Of a stretch of 64,000 bases of DNA, positions 34,394 through 43,539 are shown piece after piece. Position 1 is the first letter of the stretch, and each line of letters starts with the position of its first letter. The stretch covers positions 1 to 64,000 of the forward strand of contig JAUXTQ010000051.1 of NCBI GenBank assembly GCA_030678995.1, written 5' to 3'. The notes beneath the pieces were generated by a model. It had not been told where the DNA came from and did not search any database. It saw only the letters and a list, made by a program, of their open reading frames with translations. Origin of the DNA: Caulobacter sp. Its GTDB lineage: Bacteria; Pseudomonadota; Alphaproteobacteria; Caulobacterales; Caulobacteraceae. A program made the translations under genes and the position numbers.

Positions 34394-35851
34394 TCAAAGT
34401 GCTGGCGCCTTTTTCCCTGATCGGACCGCGATGGTCCGATCAGGGAAGGCGCCAGTCCGAGGGGCGTGCGGGGTCTTGTCCCAGTGGAACGGCCGCCAGA
34501 GAAGTTGCACCAGGGCGAAGGCTGCCGCGAGGGACTGTAGCGGCCAGTAAAGCGGCAGGAAGGCAAGGTCGCGGATCCGCAGCGGCAGACCGGCGCGGCG
34601 CAATCCGACGCAGCCGGCGAGACCGGCGAACGTCCAGCCGGCGGTCAGCAGGCCCCCGTCCCAGGGGCTTAGCCAGGGCGCGCCGCCAGAGGCCAGGCCC
34701 AGCACCGTGCCGACGATCGCCCAGGCGACCAGCGGGCCGTGCAGGAAGGCGGCGGCGATCGCCGCGCCAAGGGTCACGGCGAATGAGACCGCCGCGCCGG
34801 TGCGCCAGTGCGGCGGTTCTCGCGACTGCACGCCGAAGGTCTGCATGTAGCCTTTCACCCAGCGCGCCCTCTGCGGGATCCAGTCGGCAAGCGTTTCCGG
34901 AGCCGGCTCGAAGGTCGGGCTGTCCAGCAGATCCATGGCGTATCCCTCGGCGGCCAGCCGGAAGCCGAGATCCGCGTCCTCGGTGACATTCCATGCATCC
35001 CAGCCGCCGACGGCCCTCAGGGCGGCGACCCGGAAGTGGTTGCTGGTGCCGCCGAGCGGAAAGGGCGCGCCCAGTCTGGCGAGGGCCGGGAGCATCACCT
35101 CGAACTGGACGGCATATTCGAGGGCAAACTGGGCCGGCAGCAGCCGCCGATCCGGGTCGACCCGTAGCGGCGCCTGCAGGCAGGCCAGACGCACCGGCGC
35201 GGCGGCGAACCGGGCGGCGGCCTCGCGCAACTGACCGGGGTCCGGCCGGTCTTCGGCGTCGTAGATGGTCAACAGCTCGCCGGTCGCCAGCTCCAGGGCG
35301 ACGTTGCAGGCCCGGGGCTTGGTGCGAGGCCGACCGGGCGGCGCGGCCAGCACTTGAATGAAGATTGGCAAGGGAAGCGCCGCAAGCGCGTCCCACGTCT
35401 CCCTGTCGTCGCTCTCCAGCACGATCATGACCTGCAGCCGATCGGGCGGGTAGTCGAGGGCGGCCAGCGCCGCCACCAGATTGGCCGCGATGTCGGCTTC
35501 GCGGTAGAGCGGCGCGATGATCGTGTACCGGGGCAGGGCGTCGTCGGCGAGGCCACCCACCGGCCGCGCCCGAGGGGGCATCAGGGTCGCCGCCAGACGT
35601 GTCAGCGCCGCGAGAGCGAACAGCAGGAAGAGGAGGTCGTGGACGATTGCGGGGGTCAGGATCAGCCCGGCGGTCAATGAGGCCGCGACCACAATCCCGG
35701 CGAGCCACTGGCGAGCGGTCGGCGGCTGGGCCGCGCCCCGGGCCGGCTCCAGCGCGTCCTCGCCGACGAGCCGCGGCATGGGGCGGCGCAGGCGCGGCAA
35801 GGATTCGAGATCGTGGGCGCGAAGCCCTTTCGCCGCATCTTCCCGCGCCAT
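34394..35851 (-). CDS. Membrane-bound family 2 glycosyltransferase (cellulose-synthase-like)
   Basis: The 485-residue protein has two N-terminal helices and a GT2 domain beginning YTIIAPLYREADIAANL. It has DAEDRPDPGQ (DxD-type), LGGTSNHFRVAALRAVGGWDAWNVTEDADLGFRL (TED motif) and PQRARWVKGYMQT (QxxRW). C-terminal helices follow. The Q-x-x-R-W motif implies a processive enzyme. ATG 35851 with GAGG upstream was preferred to ATG 35863. The last ~20 residues are encoded by a palindromic repeat. Confidence 0.85.
   Translation of the reverse strand: MAREDAAKGLRAHDLESLPRLRRPMPRLVGEDALEPARGAAQPPTARQWLAGIVVAASLTAGLILTPAIVHDLLFLLFALAALTRLAATLMPPRARPVGGLADDALPRYTIIAPLYREADIAANLVAALAALDYPPDRLQVMIVLESDDRETWDALAALPLPIFIQVLAAPPGRPRTKPRACNVALELATGELLTIYDAEDRPDPGQLREAAARFAAAPVRLACLQAPLRVDPDRRLLPAQFALEYAVQFEVMLPALARLGAPFPLGGTSNHFRVAALRAVGGWDAWNVTEDADLGFRLAAEGYAMDLLDSPTFEPAPETLADWIPQRARWVKGYMQTFGVQSREPPHWRTGAAVSFAVTLGAAIAAAFLHGPLVAWAIVGTVLGLASGGAPWLSPWDGGLLTAGWTFAGLAGCVGLRRAGLPLRIRDLAFLPLYWPLQSLAAAFALVQLLWRPFHWDKTPHAPRTGAFPDRTIAVRSGKKAPAL
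34402..34455. repeat. Long hairpin inside the 3' end of the glycosyltransferase gene
   Basis: Arms CTGGCGCC...CCCTGATCGGACC and GGTCCGATCAGGG...GGCGCCAG pair over about 23 bp with a 3-nt bulge of T and a 5-nt loop (GCGAT). It is translated as the protein's C-terminal tail. It may also act as a terminator-like structure. Confidence 0.8.
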
Positions 35852-36027
35852 TTCGCCTCTCATTCTGATCGACGGGGCGAATCAATCGGCGTTCGCAAAT
35901 ATCCCGTCAAGAGGGAAATGTTAACTATACAACCAAGGGGCGCGATCGCATTGGGCGAGGCGCCTTGCGGGCGTTGGGTGATTGCCGTTTAGTAGCGATC
36001 GGGGAACCTAGGGGAAGGGCGAGTCGA

Positions 36028-36663
36028 GTGACGACTACCTTGAAGAAGCCGCAACGGTCGGCGCGTAAGCCCAAGGGCGATGGGCACCTTCGTCGGGGCG
36101 AAATCCTGCAGGCGGCGGAGCGTATCTTTCTCGCCGAGGGCTACCAGGGCGCGACCATCCGCAAGATCGCCGACGAGGTGGGGGTCTCCTCCACGGCGCT
36201 TTACATGCACTTCCGCGACAAGGACGAGATCCTGCTGGAAATCTGCGACCGCGCGATCGAGCTGCTGCTGAAGCAGAACAGCGAGATCGCGGCCCGGCCC
36301 ATCGACGCGGTCGCCCGGGTGCGGCTGATGCTCGACGCCTACATGACCTTCGCCCTGGAAAACCCGAACGCCTACCAGCTGGTGTTCTGCGGCCACAGCG
36401 GCATCGTCTCCGAGGACAAGCAGGCGGCCACCGAGGCCCTGGGGGACCGCTGCTACGCGGTGTGGGTCGGCACGGTGCGCGAGATCGCGGCCATCGGCCG
36501 TTTGCGCACCGGCACGGCGGACAGCGCCGCCCAGTCGATGTGGGCCGCCTGTCATGGCCTGGTCGCCCTGCTGCTGACCAAGCCGACGTTCCACTGGGCC
36601 CCGACCGCCGAGCTGCGGGTCGTGATGCTGGACGGACTCCTCTACGGCCTCGTGACGGACTGA
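36028..36663 (+). CDS. TetR-family regulator heading the ABC uptake operon
   Basis: The 211-residue protein has a basic N-terminus and the HTH AERIFLAEGYQGATIRKIADEVGVSSTALYMHFRDKDEILLEI. The C-terminal domain resembles TetR_C WHG-type (WAACHGLVALLL). GTG 36028 with GGGGAAGGGC upstream is the likely start. It ends 4 nt before the substrate-binding-protein gene, an unusual place for a TetR, suggesting autogenous control of the transporter. No cobalamin-riboswitch sequence was seen upstream. Confidence 0.83.
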   Translation: MTTTLKKPQRSARKPKGDGHLRRGEILQAAERIFLAEGYQGATIRKIADEVGVSSTALYMHFRDKDEILLEICDRAIELLLKQNSEIAARPIDAVARVRLMLDAYMTFALENPNAYQLVFCGHSGIVSEDKQAATEALGDRCYAVWVGTVREIAAIGRLRTGTADSAAQSMWAACHGLVALLLTKPTFHWAPTAELRVVMLDGLLYGLVTD

Positions 36664-36667
36664 ATCG

Positions 36668-37492
36668 GTGGTCAGAACGCCCGCGCTGACCGCCCTTCTG
36701 GCGGCGCTGGCGTTCGCCGGCCCGATCGACGCCCAGGCAGCGGGAGGCGCGGCGCCGACGGTGATGTCGCTCGACAGCTGCGCCGACCAGTTCGTGCTCG
36801 CCCTCAGCCCGCGCGAAGCCATCGTCGGTCTGTCCGCCCGGGCTGACGACCGCGACAGCTACATGCGCGATGCGGCCCGTGGCCTGCCGGTGCGCCGGGC
36901 GACCACCGAGGCCGTGCTGGCCGCACGGCCCGACGTCGTGGTCCGCTACTGGGGCGGCGACGCGCGGCTGGAAGAGACCCTCAGGCGACGTGGCGTGCGG
37001 GTGGTCCGGATCAACGACGCCACCGACTTCGAGGCTGTCCGGGCCAATGTCCGCGACGTGGCCGCTGCCCTCGACCGCCGCGCCGCCGGGGAGGCCATGG
37101 TGGCGGGCATGGACGCGAGGCTGGCCGGGGCGAGGGGCGCCTGGAACGGCGCGCCGGCCCTCTACCTGACCCCCAGCGGCTTCACGACAGGCCCCGGCAG
37201 CCTGGTCGACGCCATGCTGCGGGCCGCGGGCATGACCAATCTGGCCGTCGGCTCGACCTGGAAGCCGATCCCGCTGGAGCAACTGGTGATGCGGCCGCCG
37301 CGCGCCTTCGTGCTGGGCTTCTTCGACGCCTTCGCCGTGGCCATGGACCGCTGGGGTCCGGGACGTCATCGGGCGCTGAAGACCCGCCTGCCCGGACGGA
37401 CCGTGGCCGCGCTGCCCTCGACGATCCTCGGCTGCCCCGCCTGGTTCGCCGCCGAGGGCCCGGAGATCCTGGCGCGGGCGAAGCGGCCATGA
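36668..37492 (+). CDS. Periplasmic binding protein for cobalamin or Fe(III)-siderophore (BtuF/FecB type)
   Basis: The 274-residue protein has a signal peptide (ALTALLAALAFAGPIDAQA) and the class III binding-protein fold opening PTVMSLDSCADQFVLALSP, then IVGLSARADD and TTEAVLAARPDVVV. It would deliver ligand to the permease and ATPase encoded directly downstream. BtuF-like and siderophore-binding members cannot be separated here. GTG start at 36668; the stop overlaps the permease start. Confidence 0.83.
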   Translation: MVRTPALTALLAALAFAGPIDAQAAGGAAPTVMSLDSCADQFVLALSPREAIVGLSARADDRDSYMRDAARGLPVRRATTEAVLAARPDVVVRYWGGDARLEETLRRRGVRVVRINDATDFEAVRANVRDVAAALDRRAAGEAMVAGMDARLAGARGAWNGAPALYLTPSGFTTGPGSLVDAMLRAAGMTNLAVGSTWKPIPLEQLVMRPPRAFVLGFFDAFAVAMDRWGPGRHRALKTRLPGRTVAALPSTILGCPAWFAAEGPEILARAKRP

Positions 37493-38475
37493 GTGGACGG
37501 CGCGGCCTGGTCCTGCTGGCCGGCCTTGTCCTGGTGGCGATGGCGCTGGCCGTGCTGGTCGGCGAGACGCCGCTGCGGGCGGGGGACTACCTGACCGCCC
37601 TGGCCCGGCCCGGGTCCGCGCCGGGCGAGATCCTCTGGACCATCCGCGCGCCGCGGGTGGTCATGGCCGCCCTGATCGGCGGCGCGCTCGGCCTGGCCGG
37701 GGCGGCGCTGCAGGGACTGCTGCGCAATCCGCTGGCCGATCCCGGAGTGCTCGGCGTCTCGGCCAGCGCGGGCCTGGGCGCCGGCGTGGCCATCGCGCTC
37801 GGCCTGGCCGCCATTCCCGGCGCCATCGAGGTCGCCGCCCTGGCCGGGGCCCTGGTCGCCGGGGCGCTGGTGGTGACCCTGGCGGCCCGCTTCCGCGAGC
37901 CCGAGACCCTGATCCTGCTTGGCGTGTCCATCTCGGCTTTCGCCGGAGCGCTCAGCTCGCTGGTCTACAACTTCTCGCCCTCGCCGGTGACCACGGCGGA
38001 GGTGCTGTCCTGGATGCTCGGTTCGGTGGCCAACCGGGACTGGCCGGATGTGGTCCGCGCCGCCCTGCCGGCCACGCTGGGCGCCCTGCTGGTCGCCTGG
38101 TCGGCGCGGGGCCTGACCATGCTGACCCTGGGCGAGGAGACGGCGGCCCTGTCGGGCTTGCCCATGGCCCGGTTGCGGGCGGCGGCCGTCGGCGGCGCGG
38201 CCTTGCTGGCCGGATCGGCCGTGGCGGCGGCGGGAATCATCGGCTTCGTCGGCCTGGCCGCGCCGCATCTGGTGCGCCGCTGGGCCGGCGACGACCCGGG
38301 CCGCACCCTGCTGCCGTCGGCGCTGGCCGGCGGCTTGTTGCTGGTGCTCGCCGATCTGGCGGCGCGGGTCATTCCGACGGAGCAGGAGCTGAAACTGGGC
38401 GTCGTCACCGCCCTGTTCGGCGCCCCGCTGTTCGCCCTGGTCGCCTGGCGGGCGGCGCGGAGCTGGCGGTCATGA
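37489..38475 (+). CDS. FecCD-family ABC permease (BtuC type)
   Basis: The 328-residue permease has about 9-10 helices. It contains IRAPRVVMAALIGGALGLAGAALQGLLRNPLADPGVLGVSASAGLG and GIIGFVGLAAPHLVRRWAGDD, both hallmarks of the FecCD/BtuC family. It transports B12, heme or a ferric siderophore through the inner membrane. Its start and stop both overlap neighbouring genes by 4 nt. Confidence 0.9.
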   Translation: MSGRRGLVLLAGLVLVAMALAVLVGETPLRAGDYLTALARPGSAPGEILWTIRAPRVVMAALIGGALGLAGAALQGLLRNPLADPGVLGVSASAGLGAGVAIALGLAAIPGAIEVAALAGALVAGALVVTLAARFREPETLILLGVSISAFAGALSSLVYNFSPSPVTTAEVLSWMLGSVANRDWPDVVRAALPATLGALLVAWSARGLTMLTLGEETAALSGLPMARLRAAAVGGAALLAGSAVAAAGIIGFVGLAAPHLVRRWAGDDPGRTLLPSALAGGLLLVLADLAARVIPTEQELKLGVVTALFGAPLFALVAWRAARSWRS

Positions 38476-39257
38476 TCCCGGCCTGGGAAAGCCAGGGCCT
38501 GGTGGTCTGGCAGGGCGCCCGGCAGGCCCTCCGCGGGGCGGGCCTGACGGTCATGCCCGGCGAGATGGTCGGGGTGCTGGGCCCCAACGGCTCGGGCAAG
38601 ACGACGCTGCTGCGGGCAGGCCTTGGCCTGCTGCGTCCCCAGGCGGGCACGGCGGCCCTGGCCGGGCGCCCGGTGAACGGGATTCCGGAGGTCGAGCGGG
38701 CGCGGCTGGTCGGCTATCTGCCGCAGGAACGGCGCGTTGGCTGGAACCTCGCGTCTCAGGAGATCGCGGCGCTTGGCGCGCCCGACCTGCCGCCCGCCCG
38801 GGCCCGCGAGGTCGCCGCCGACATGCTGACCCGGGTGGGCCTGGCGGGGTTTGGACAGCGCGGCGTGCTGGAGATGTCCGGCGGCGAGCGGGCGAGGGTG
38901 CTGCTGGCCCGGCTGCTGGCCACCCGCGCGCCGCTGCTGGTTGCGGACGAACCGGCCGCGGGTCTGGATCCCGACGCCCAGCTGCTGACGCTCGAACTGC
39001 TGCGGGCCGAGGCGGCGCGGGGCGCGGCGGTGGCGGTGACCCTGCACGACCTGACCCTGGCGGCCCGGTTCTGCGACCGGCTGGTGGTGCTGGCCGAGGG
39101 ACGCGTGGCGGCCGACGGGGCGCCTGAAGAGGCGCTGACCCCGGAGGTCCTGCTCAGGGTCTTCGGCCTGGACGGCGCGCTGGTCGGCAGTCCCGCCGGC
39201 CCGGTCCTGGCGGCGACCCGCGCGGCTCAGCGACCGCCGGGCGAGCTCGGCAGGTAG
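38472..39257 (+). CDS. ABC ATPase of the FecE/BtuD type
   Basis: The 261-residue ATPase has Walker A GPNGSGKTT, the Q-loop YLPQERRVG, the signature MSGGERARVLLARLL, Walker B LLVADEPAAGLDP and the H-loop TLHDLTLA. It ends the operon. Its 3' end overlaps the convergent lytic transglycosylase gene by 31 nt, so its last ten codons are antisense to that gene's end. Confidence 0.9.
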   Translation: MIPAWESQGLVVWQGARQALRGAGLTVMPGEMVGVLGPNGSGKTTLLRAGLGLLRPQAGTAALAGRPVNGIPEVERARLVGYLPQERRVGWNLASQEIAALGAPDLPPARAREVAADMLTRVGLAGFGQRGVLEMSGGERARVLLARLLATRAPLLVADEPAAGLDPDAQLLTLELLRAEAARGAAVAVTLHDLTLAARFCDRLVVLAEGRVAADGAPEEALTPEVLLRVFGLDGALVGSPAGPVLAATRAAQRPPGELGR

Positions 39258-41323
39258 GGCGCCCGCGGGTCCGGTCCGGACTGCAGCGGGGTCCAGCCGC
39301 CGCGGCGGATGTCGCTCGACAGGGTCAGGGGCGTGGAGCCGCCGTTGAGGCGGGCGCGGTAGACCAGCATCGTCTCGACGGTGCGCATCACGTAGTTGCG
39401 CGTCTCCGAGAAGGGGATGCACTCGATGAAGTCGAGCGGATCAGTGGTTCCGCCCCGCGGATCGCCGCACAGGTTGACCCACTGGGCCGGCCGTCCCGGC
39501 CCGGCGTTGTAGGCGGCCGCGGCCATGATGTAGGAGCCGTTGAAGGTGTTGATCATGTCGCCGAGGTAGCGTGAGCCCAGGCGCATGTTGAACTGGGGCT
39601 CGAACAGGCGGTCGACCGAAAAGGACTCGCCCAGCTGGCGGGCCACGGCCGAGGCGGTGGTCGGCATCAGCTGCATCATGCCGCGGGCGCCCGGCGCGGA
39701 CCGGGCGCGGGGATCGAAGTTGCTTTCCTGGCGCGAGATGCTGTGCACGAACGCCGGCTCCGCTCCGCCGGCCACCTGCGGCAGGATCAACATCGGATAG
39801 CCCCGCTCGGGCAGGATCATGCCCCGCTGCGCCGCCGTCCGCACTGCCCGCATGGCGGTGTCGGGGTCGCCATAACCGCGGGCAAGGTCCACCAGCAGGG
39901 CGCATTCGGCGGCCGTCGGCAGGGTGTCGTCCACGTGCAGGGCGAAGACCTTGAAGGTGTCCCGGTTGCCGGTCTCGAACAGCAGGCGCATGGCCCGCAC
40001 CAGCTCACGGCCCTCGAACCGGGCGCGGTCGGCCTGGGTGACCGGCGGGTCCTTGGGCAGGGTGATGTGGGTGACCCCGGCCTTCTCGGCGGCCAGCTGG
40101 CCGTAGAACACGGTGATGTACTCGCCGCCCTTGGCGTAGAAGGCCTGCGCTCCGGCCTTGTCGCCCAGCGCCTCGGCCGCCCGGCCCTGCCAGTAGAGGG
40201 CCCGGCCCTGGGTGATCGGCGAGGTGCCCGCCGCCGCCAGGTTGGCGAAGTGCCCGGCCGCGGCCTGCGGGTTCCTCAGCTTCGAGAGGGCGATCCAGCC
40301 GGCGTAGAACTCCGCCTCGGCGGCGTCGGGGCCGATCGTCAGCCCGGTGTTGGCCGCCGCGCCATAGGCTCCGACGTAATCCCCCGCCGCCAGGGCGGTG
40401 ACCACCATTTTGCGGCGATCGGTGGTCCAGGCGCGGGCGGCGACCTCCTGGCTGGGGGCGGCCTTGAAGCCGCGGGCCAGCTGCAGGGCGAGGGTGGTCA
40501 GGCCGCGTCGCTGGAAATAGGCCGCCTGCTCGTAGACCAGGCCCGGATCCTTCCGCTGCTCGGAGGTCATCGCGGCGATCATCTCGTTGCCTGTCGCCGA
40601 GTTGGAGCGCAGGGCGATGCGGGCGTCGGCGATCGGCCGGTAGAATTCGGGCAGGCCGGAGACCATCTCGCGGGCCGCGGGCCCCTGGGGGCCGTAGAGC
40701 AGCATGTCGGCGCGGGCCAGATGATCGTCCGCCGTCAGGTATTCGCTGAACTTGGCGCGCATCGCCGCCTGCGGCGCGGCGTCGAACAGCTGCTCGCGCC
40801 ACCAGCGGCGGATCAGCACCCGGGCTTCCTCGCCCCGACCGGTGGCGCGCAGAGCGCCGGCCAGCGTCATGGCTCCCTCGGCGGTGGTCGGCTCGGCGCC
40901 GCCGAACCAGGCGATCATCCGCTCGGGCGGCATGCCGGCCGTGCCGATCAGCTTCTCGGCCGTGGCCTGCCGCTTGGCGCCGCGCGGCCAGCCATTGAGA
41001 TCGCGGCGGATGGAATCGGCTTCGAAGAAGCTCAGCGAATCGGGCGCGCCGTCGGCCAGGGCCCACAGGGCGACCTTCCTGGCGATCGGATCCTGGATCG
41101 CGTCCATGGCCAGGCGCACCCGCGCGCCGTCGCCCGCCCGCGCGCCCGTGAGGGCCGTGCTGAGATAGGACGCGTCACTGTCGGACAACGGCTGGCGGTA
41201 GGCGGTCTGGGGCGTGGTCACCAACTTCGGGGCCTCAGGCTCCACCGACTGGGCGCCCGCGACACCGCCGAGAATCGCCGCCAGGACCGCGCCGACCGCC
41301 AGCTTCCGTGCAAATGCCGTCAA
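39227..41323 (-). CDS. Soluble lytic murein transglycosylase (Slt family)
   Basis: The 698-residue protein has a signal peptide (KLAVGAVLAAILGGVAGAQ), a long alpha-superhelical U-domain (about 30-520) and a C-terminal SLT catalytic domain. The catalytic Glu lies in ISRQESNFDPRARS, followed by GARGMMQLMPTTA and AAAYNAGPGR. It cleaves peptidoglycan to 1,6-anhydro products in the periplasm. The length matches the Slt70 family. Confidence 0.92.
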   Translation of the reverse strand: MTAFARKLAVGAVLAAILGGVAGAQSVEPEAPKLVTTPQTAYRQPLSDSDASYLSTALTGARAGDGARVRLAMDAIQDPIARKVALWALADGAPDSLSFFEADSIRRDLNGWPRGAKRQATAEKLIGTAGMPPERMIAWFGGAEPTTAEGAMTLAGALRATGRGEEARVLIRRWWREQLFDAAPQAAMRAKFSEYLTADDHLARADMLLYGPQGPAAREMVSGLPEFYRPIADARIALRSNSATGNEMIAAMTSEQRKDPGLVYEQAAYFQRRGLTTLALQLARGFKAAPSQEVAARAWTTDRRKMVVTALAAGDYVGAYGAAANTGLTIGPDAAEAEFYAGWIALSKLRNPQAAAGHFANLAAAGTSPITQGRALYWQGRAAEALGDKAGAQAFYAKGGEYITVFYGQLAAEKAGVTHITLPKDPPVTQADRARFEGRELVRAMRLLFETGNRDTFKVFALHVDDTLPTAAECALLVDLARGYGDPDTAMRAVRTAAQRGMILPERGYPMLILPQVAGGAEPAFVHSISRQESNFDPRARSAPGARGMMQLMPTTASAVARQLGESFSVDRLFEPQFNMRLGSRYLGDMINTFNGSYIMAAAAYNAGPGRPAQWVNLCGDPRGGTTDPLDFIECIPFSETRNYVMRTVETMLVYRARLNGGSTPLTLSSDIRRGGWTPLQSGPDPRAPYLPSSPGGR

Positions 41324-41378
41324 TCCTCTGTCTCCATAGCGTCAAACAGACCGCGCGGCGGTTGCGAACGCCCTGTAC

Positions 41379-41395
41379 GCGGACATATTGTCCGC
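41379..41395. promoter_or_regulatory. Operator-like dyad in the slt/dapA divergent region
   Basis: GCGGACA and TGTCCGC form a perfect 7-bp inverted repeat around TAT, 56 nt from the transglycosylase start and 53 nt from the dapA start. The position and symmetry suggest a dimeric regulator site. The regulator is unknown. Confidence 0.4.
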
Positions 41396-41448
41396 CACCG
41401 ACACACAGCCGCAAATGAAAGCGGCGAACTCACGGCCTTTTGCAAGTC

Positions 41449-42333
41449 ATGGTCCATATTCCTTTCAAGGGCGTTGTCCCCGCCCTTGTGACTCCCTTTC
41501 GCGACGGCGCGGTCGATGAGGCCGCTTTCGTCGCCCTGGTCGAGCGGCAGATCGCCGGCGGCGTTCACGGCCTGGTGCCGGTGGGCACCACCGGCGAGAC
41601 CGCGACCCTGAGCCATGACGAGCACAAGCGCGTCGTTGAGCTGTGCGTTCAGACGGCGCGCGGCCGCGTGCCGGTGATCGCCGGCGCGGGGTCCAACGCC
41701 ACGGCCGAGGCCATCGATCTGGTGCGCCACGCCAAGACCGTCGGCGCCGACGCGGCGCTATGCGTTTCACCCTACTACAACCGCCCCAGCCAGGAGGGGA
41801 TCTACCAGCACTACAAGGCGATCAACGACGCCGTGGAGCTGCCGGTGCTGGTCTACAACGTGCCCGGGCGCACGGCGTCCGATGTCAGCAACGAAACCCT
41901 GGCCCGGCTGTCGGCCCTGCCCAACATCATCGGCGTCAAGGACGCCACCGGCGACATGACCCGGGTAAGTTTTCAGCGGCTGATGTGCGGCGAGGAGTGG
42001 ATCATGCTGTCGGGGGACGACCCCACGGCGCTGGGCTACATGGCCCATGGCGGACACGGCTGCATCTCGGTCACCGCCAACGTCGCGCCGGACGGCTGCG
42101 CCAGCTTCTTCAACGCGGCCATGGCCGGCGACTGGGAGACCGCCCGTTCCTGGCAGGACCGGCTGGTGCGGCTGCACAAGGCCCTGTTCCTGGACGCCTC
42201 GCCGGCCCCGACCAAGTTCGCCTTGGCGCATCTGGGCCTGTGCGCCGAGGATTGCCGCCTGCCGATCACCCCCTGCGCCGACGCGGTGAAGCCGGCAATC
42301 CTCGAGGCCATGCACGAGGCGGGGCTGGTCTGA
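41449..42333 (+). CDS. dapA: 4-hydroxy-tetrahydrodipicolinate synthase
   Basis: The 294-residue enzyme condenses pyruvate with aspartate semialdehyde in the lysine/diaminopimelate pathway. Visible are GTTGETATL, the catalytic Tyr in VYNVPGRT (Y136, R141) and the Schiff-base lysine in GVKDATGD (K164). ATG 41449 gives the family's usual length; a TTG at 41440 is also in frame. The stop overlaps smpB (TGATG). Confidence 0.95.
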   Translation: MVHIPFKGVVPALVTPFRDGAVDEAAFVALVERQIAGGVHGLVPVGTTGETATLSHDEHKRVVELCVQTARGRVPVIAGAGSNATAEAIDLVRHAKTVGADAALCVSPYYNRPSQEGIYQHYKAINDAVELPVLVYNVPGRTASDVSNETLARLSALPNIIGVKDATGDMTRVSFQRLMCGEEWIMLSGDDPTALGYMAHGGHGCISVTANVAPDGCASFFNAAMAGDWETARSWQDRLVRLHKALFLDASPAPTKFALAHLGLCAEDCRLPITPCADAVKPAILEAMHEAGLV

Positions 42334-42800
42334 TGCCCCAGGTCGGGAAGACGATCGCGGAAAACCGCCGCGCGCGGTTCGACTACTTCATCGACGACGT
42401 GGTCGAGGCCGGCATCATGCTGCTCGGCACCGAGGTGAAGAGCCTGCGCAACGGCCGGGCCAACATCGCCGAGTCCTATGCGGCGGTCGAAGGCAACGAC
42501 ATCGTCCTGATCAATTCCGACATTCCGCCCTACAGCGGGGGCAACCGTTTCAACCACGAGCCCCGGCGGCACCGAAAGCTGCTGCTGCACCGCAAGCAGA
42601 TCGGCAAGCTGATCGGCGCGGTCCAGCGCGAGGGCCGGACGATCATCCCGCTCAAGCTCTACTGGAACGAAAAGGGCCTGGCCAAGCTGGAGATCGGCCT
42701 GGCCAAGGGCAAGAAGCTGCACGACAAGCGCGAGACCAGCGCCGAGCGCGACTGGCAACGCGACAAGGCCCGCCTGATGAAGGGTGACCGGACCGGTTAG
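42333..42800 (+). CDS. smpB: tmRNA-binding protein SmpB
   Basis: The 155-residue protein rescues stalled ribosomes with tmRNA. It has [31 protein letters not shown], the PHR motif region [17 protein letters not shown] and [17 protein letters not shown] before a basic tail. ATG 42333 overlaps the dapA stop. The tmRNA gene itself is not in the window. Confidence 0.96.
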   Translation: MPQVGKTIAENRRARFDYFIDDVVEAGIMLLGTEVKSLRNGRANIAESYAAVEGNDIVLINSDIPPYSGGNRFNHEPRRHRKLLLHRKQIGKLIGAVQREGRTIIPLKLYWNEKGLAKLEIGLAKGKKLHDKRETSAERDWQRDKARLMKGDRTG

Positions 42801-42853
42801 GGGGCAGCCCCAGACCTCGGCGCGATGCCGCTGCCCAGTCCGATATGGCAGGA

Positions 42854-42897
42854 GGGGACAGGTTAAGATGTCCCTTGGGACACCTTAACCTGTCCCC
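42854..42897. repeat. REP-like palindrome overlapping the uracil-DNA glycosylase stop
   Basis: The 44-nt element has GGGGACAGGTTAAG and CTTAACCTGTCCCC outer arms and an inner TGTCCC/GGGACA pair. It contains the stop codon and last residues of the convergent glycosylase gene (42885 onward, minus). Confidence 0.88.
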
Positions 42898-43532
42898 GTC
42901 TCCAGCAGCGTCTTCACCCTCCGGAACACCTCCTCGAACATCGCCGGCGTAAGCCGCCCGGTGTTCGTGTTGAGCCGGGAGCAGTGGTAGCTGTTGATCA
43001 CGGTATAGGGGCCGGCCGTGAACTGTGACCCGTGGCCGGGCTCGCCGAGCGAGGCCTTGAGCCCCATGGCCCGCAGTACGCTGCGCCGGGCCACGTCGCC
43101 CAGGGTGACGATCACCTTCAGCTGCGTCAGCTCCGCCAGCTTGGCGGCGAAGAACGGGCTGCAGGTCTTCTCCTCGCTGGTCTCCGGCTTGTTCAGCGGC
43201 GGGGCGCAGCGGACCACGTTGGTGATCATGGCGCCGGTCAGCTTGAGGTCGTCCTCGCCGTTGGGATCATAGGTCCCGGTGGCGAAACCCGTCTTCTTCA
43301 GGGTGTCGTAGAGCAGCCAGCCGGCGTGGTCGCCGGTGAACGGCCGGCCGGTGCGGTTGGCCCCCGTGCGGCCGGGCGCCAGGCCCGCGATCAGGAGCCG
43401 CGCGTTCGGATCGCCGAAGGAGGGGGCCGGGCCGTTCCACCAGTCGGGGTTCTGGCGCTGGTTCTCGCGGCGGTATTCGACCAGGCGCGGGCACAGCGGG
43501 CAGTCGCGCGTGGGTTCGGAGAGGGGGCTCAT
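42885..43532 (-). CDS. Uracil-DNA glycosylase, family 5 (UdgB-like)
   Basis: The 215-residue protein has the Fe-S-type cysteines CPLCPRL near the start, motif A GLAPGRTGANRTGRPFTGD, and TNVVRCAPPLNKP. A further cysteine lies in KTCSPFF, and the motif B-like stretch is SYHCSRLNTNTGRLT. It removes uracil and possibly other deaminated bases. The final residues ETGTG derive from the overlapping REP palindrome. Confidence 0.85.
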   Translation of the reverse strand: MSPLSEPTRDCPLCPRLVEYRRENQRQNPDWWNGPAPSFGDPNARLLIAGLAPGRTGANRTGRPFTGDHAGWLLYDTLKKTGFATGTYDPNGEDDLKLTGAMITNVVRCAPPLNKPETSEEKTCSPFFAAKLAELTQLKVIVTLGDVARRSVLRAMGLKASLGEPGHGSQFTAGPYTVINSYHCSRLNTNTGRLTPAMFEEVFRRVKTLLETGTG

Positions 43533-43539
43533 CCAGTCG

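Noticed and set aside
35852-36027. Possible cobalamin riboswitch upstream of the uptake operon
   Set aside because: The 176-nt region lacks the conserved B12-box sequence and a matching fold by eye.
42801-42853. Possible tmRNA gene next to smpB
   Set aside because: The gap is only about 50 nt and has no tRNA-like domain.
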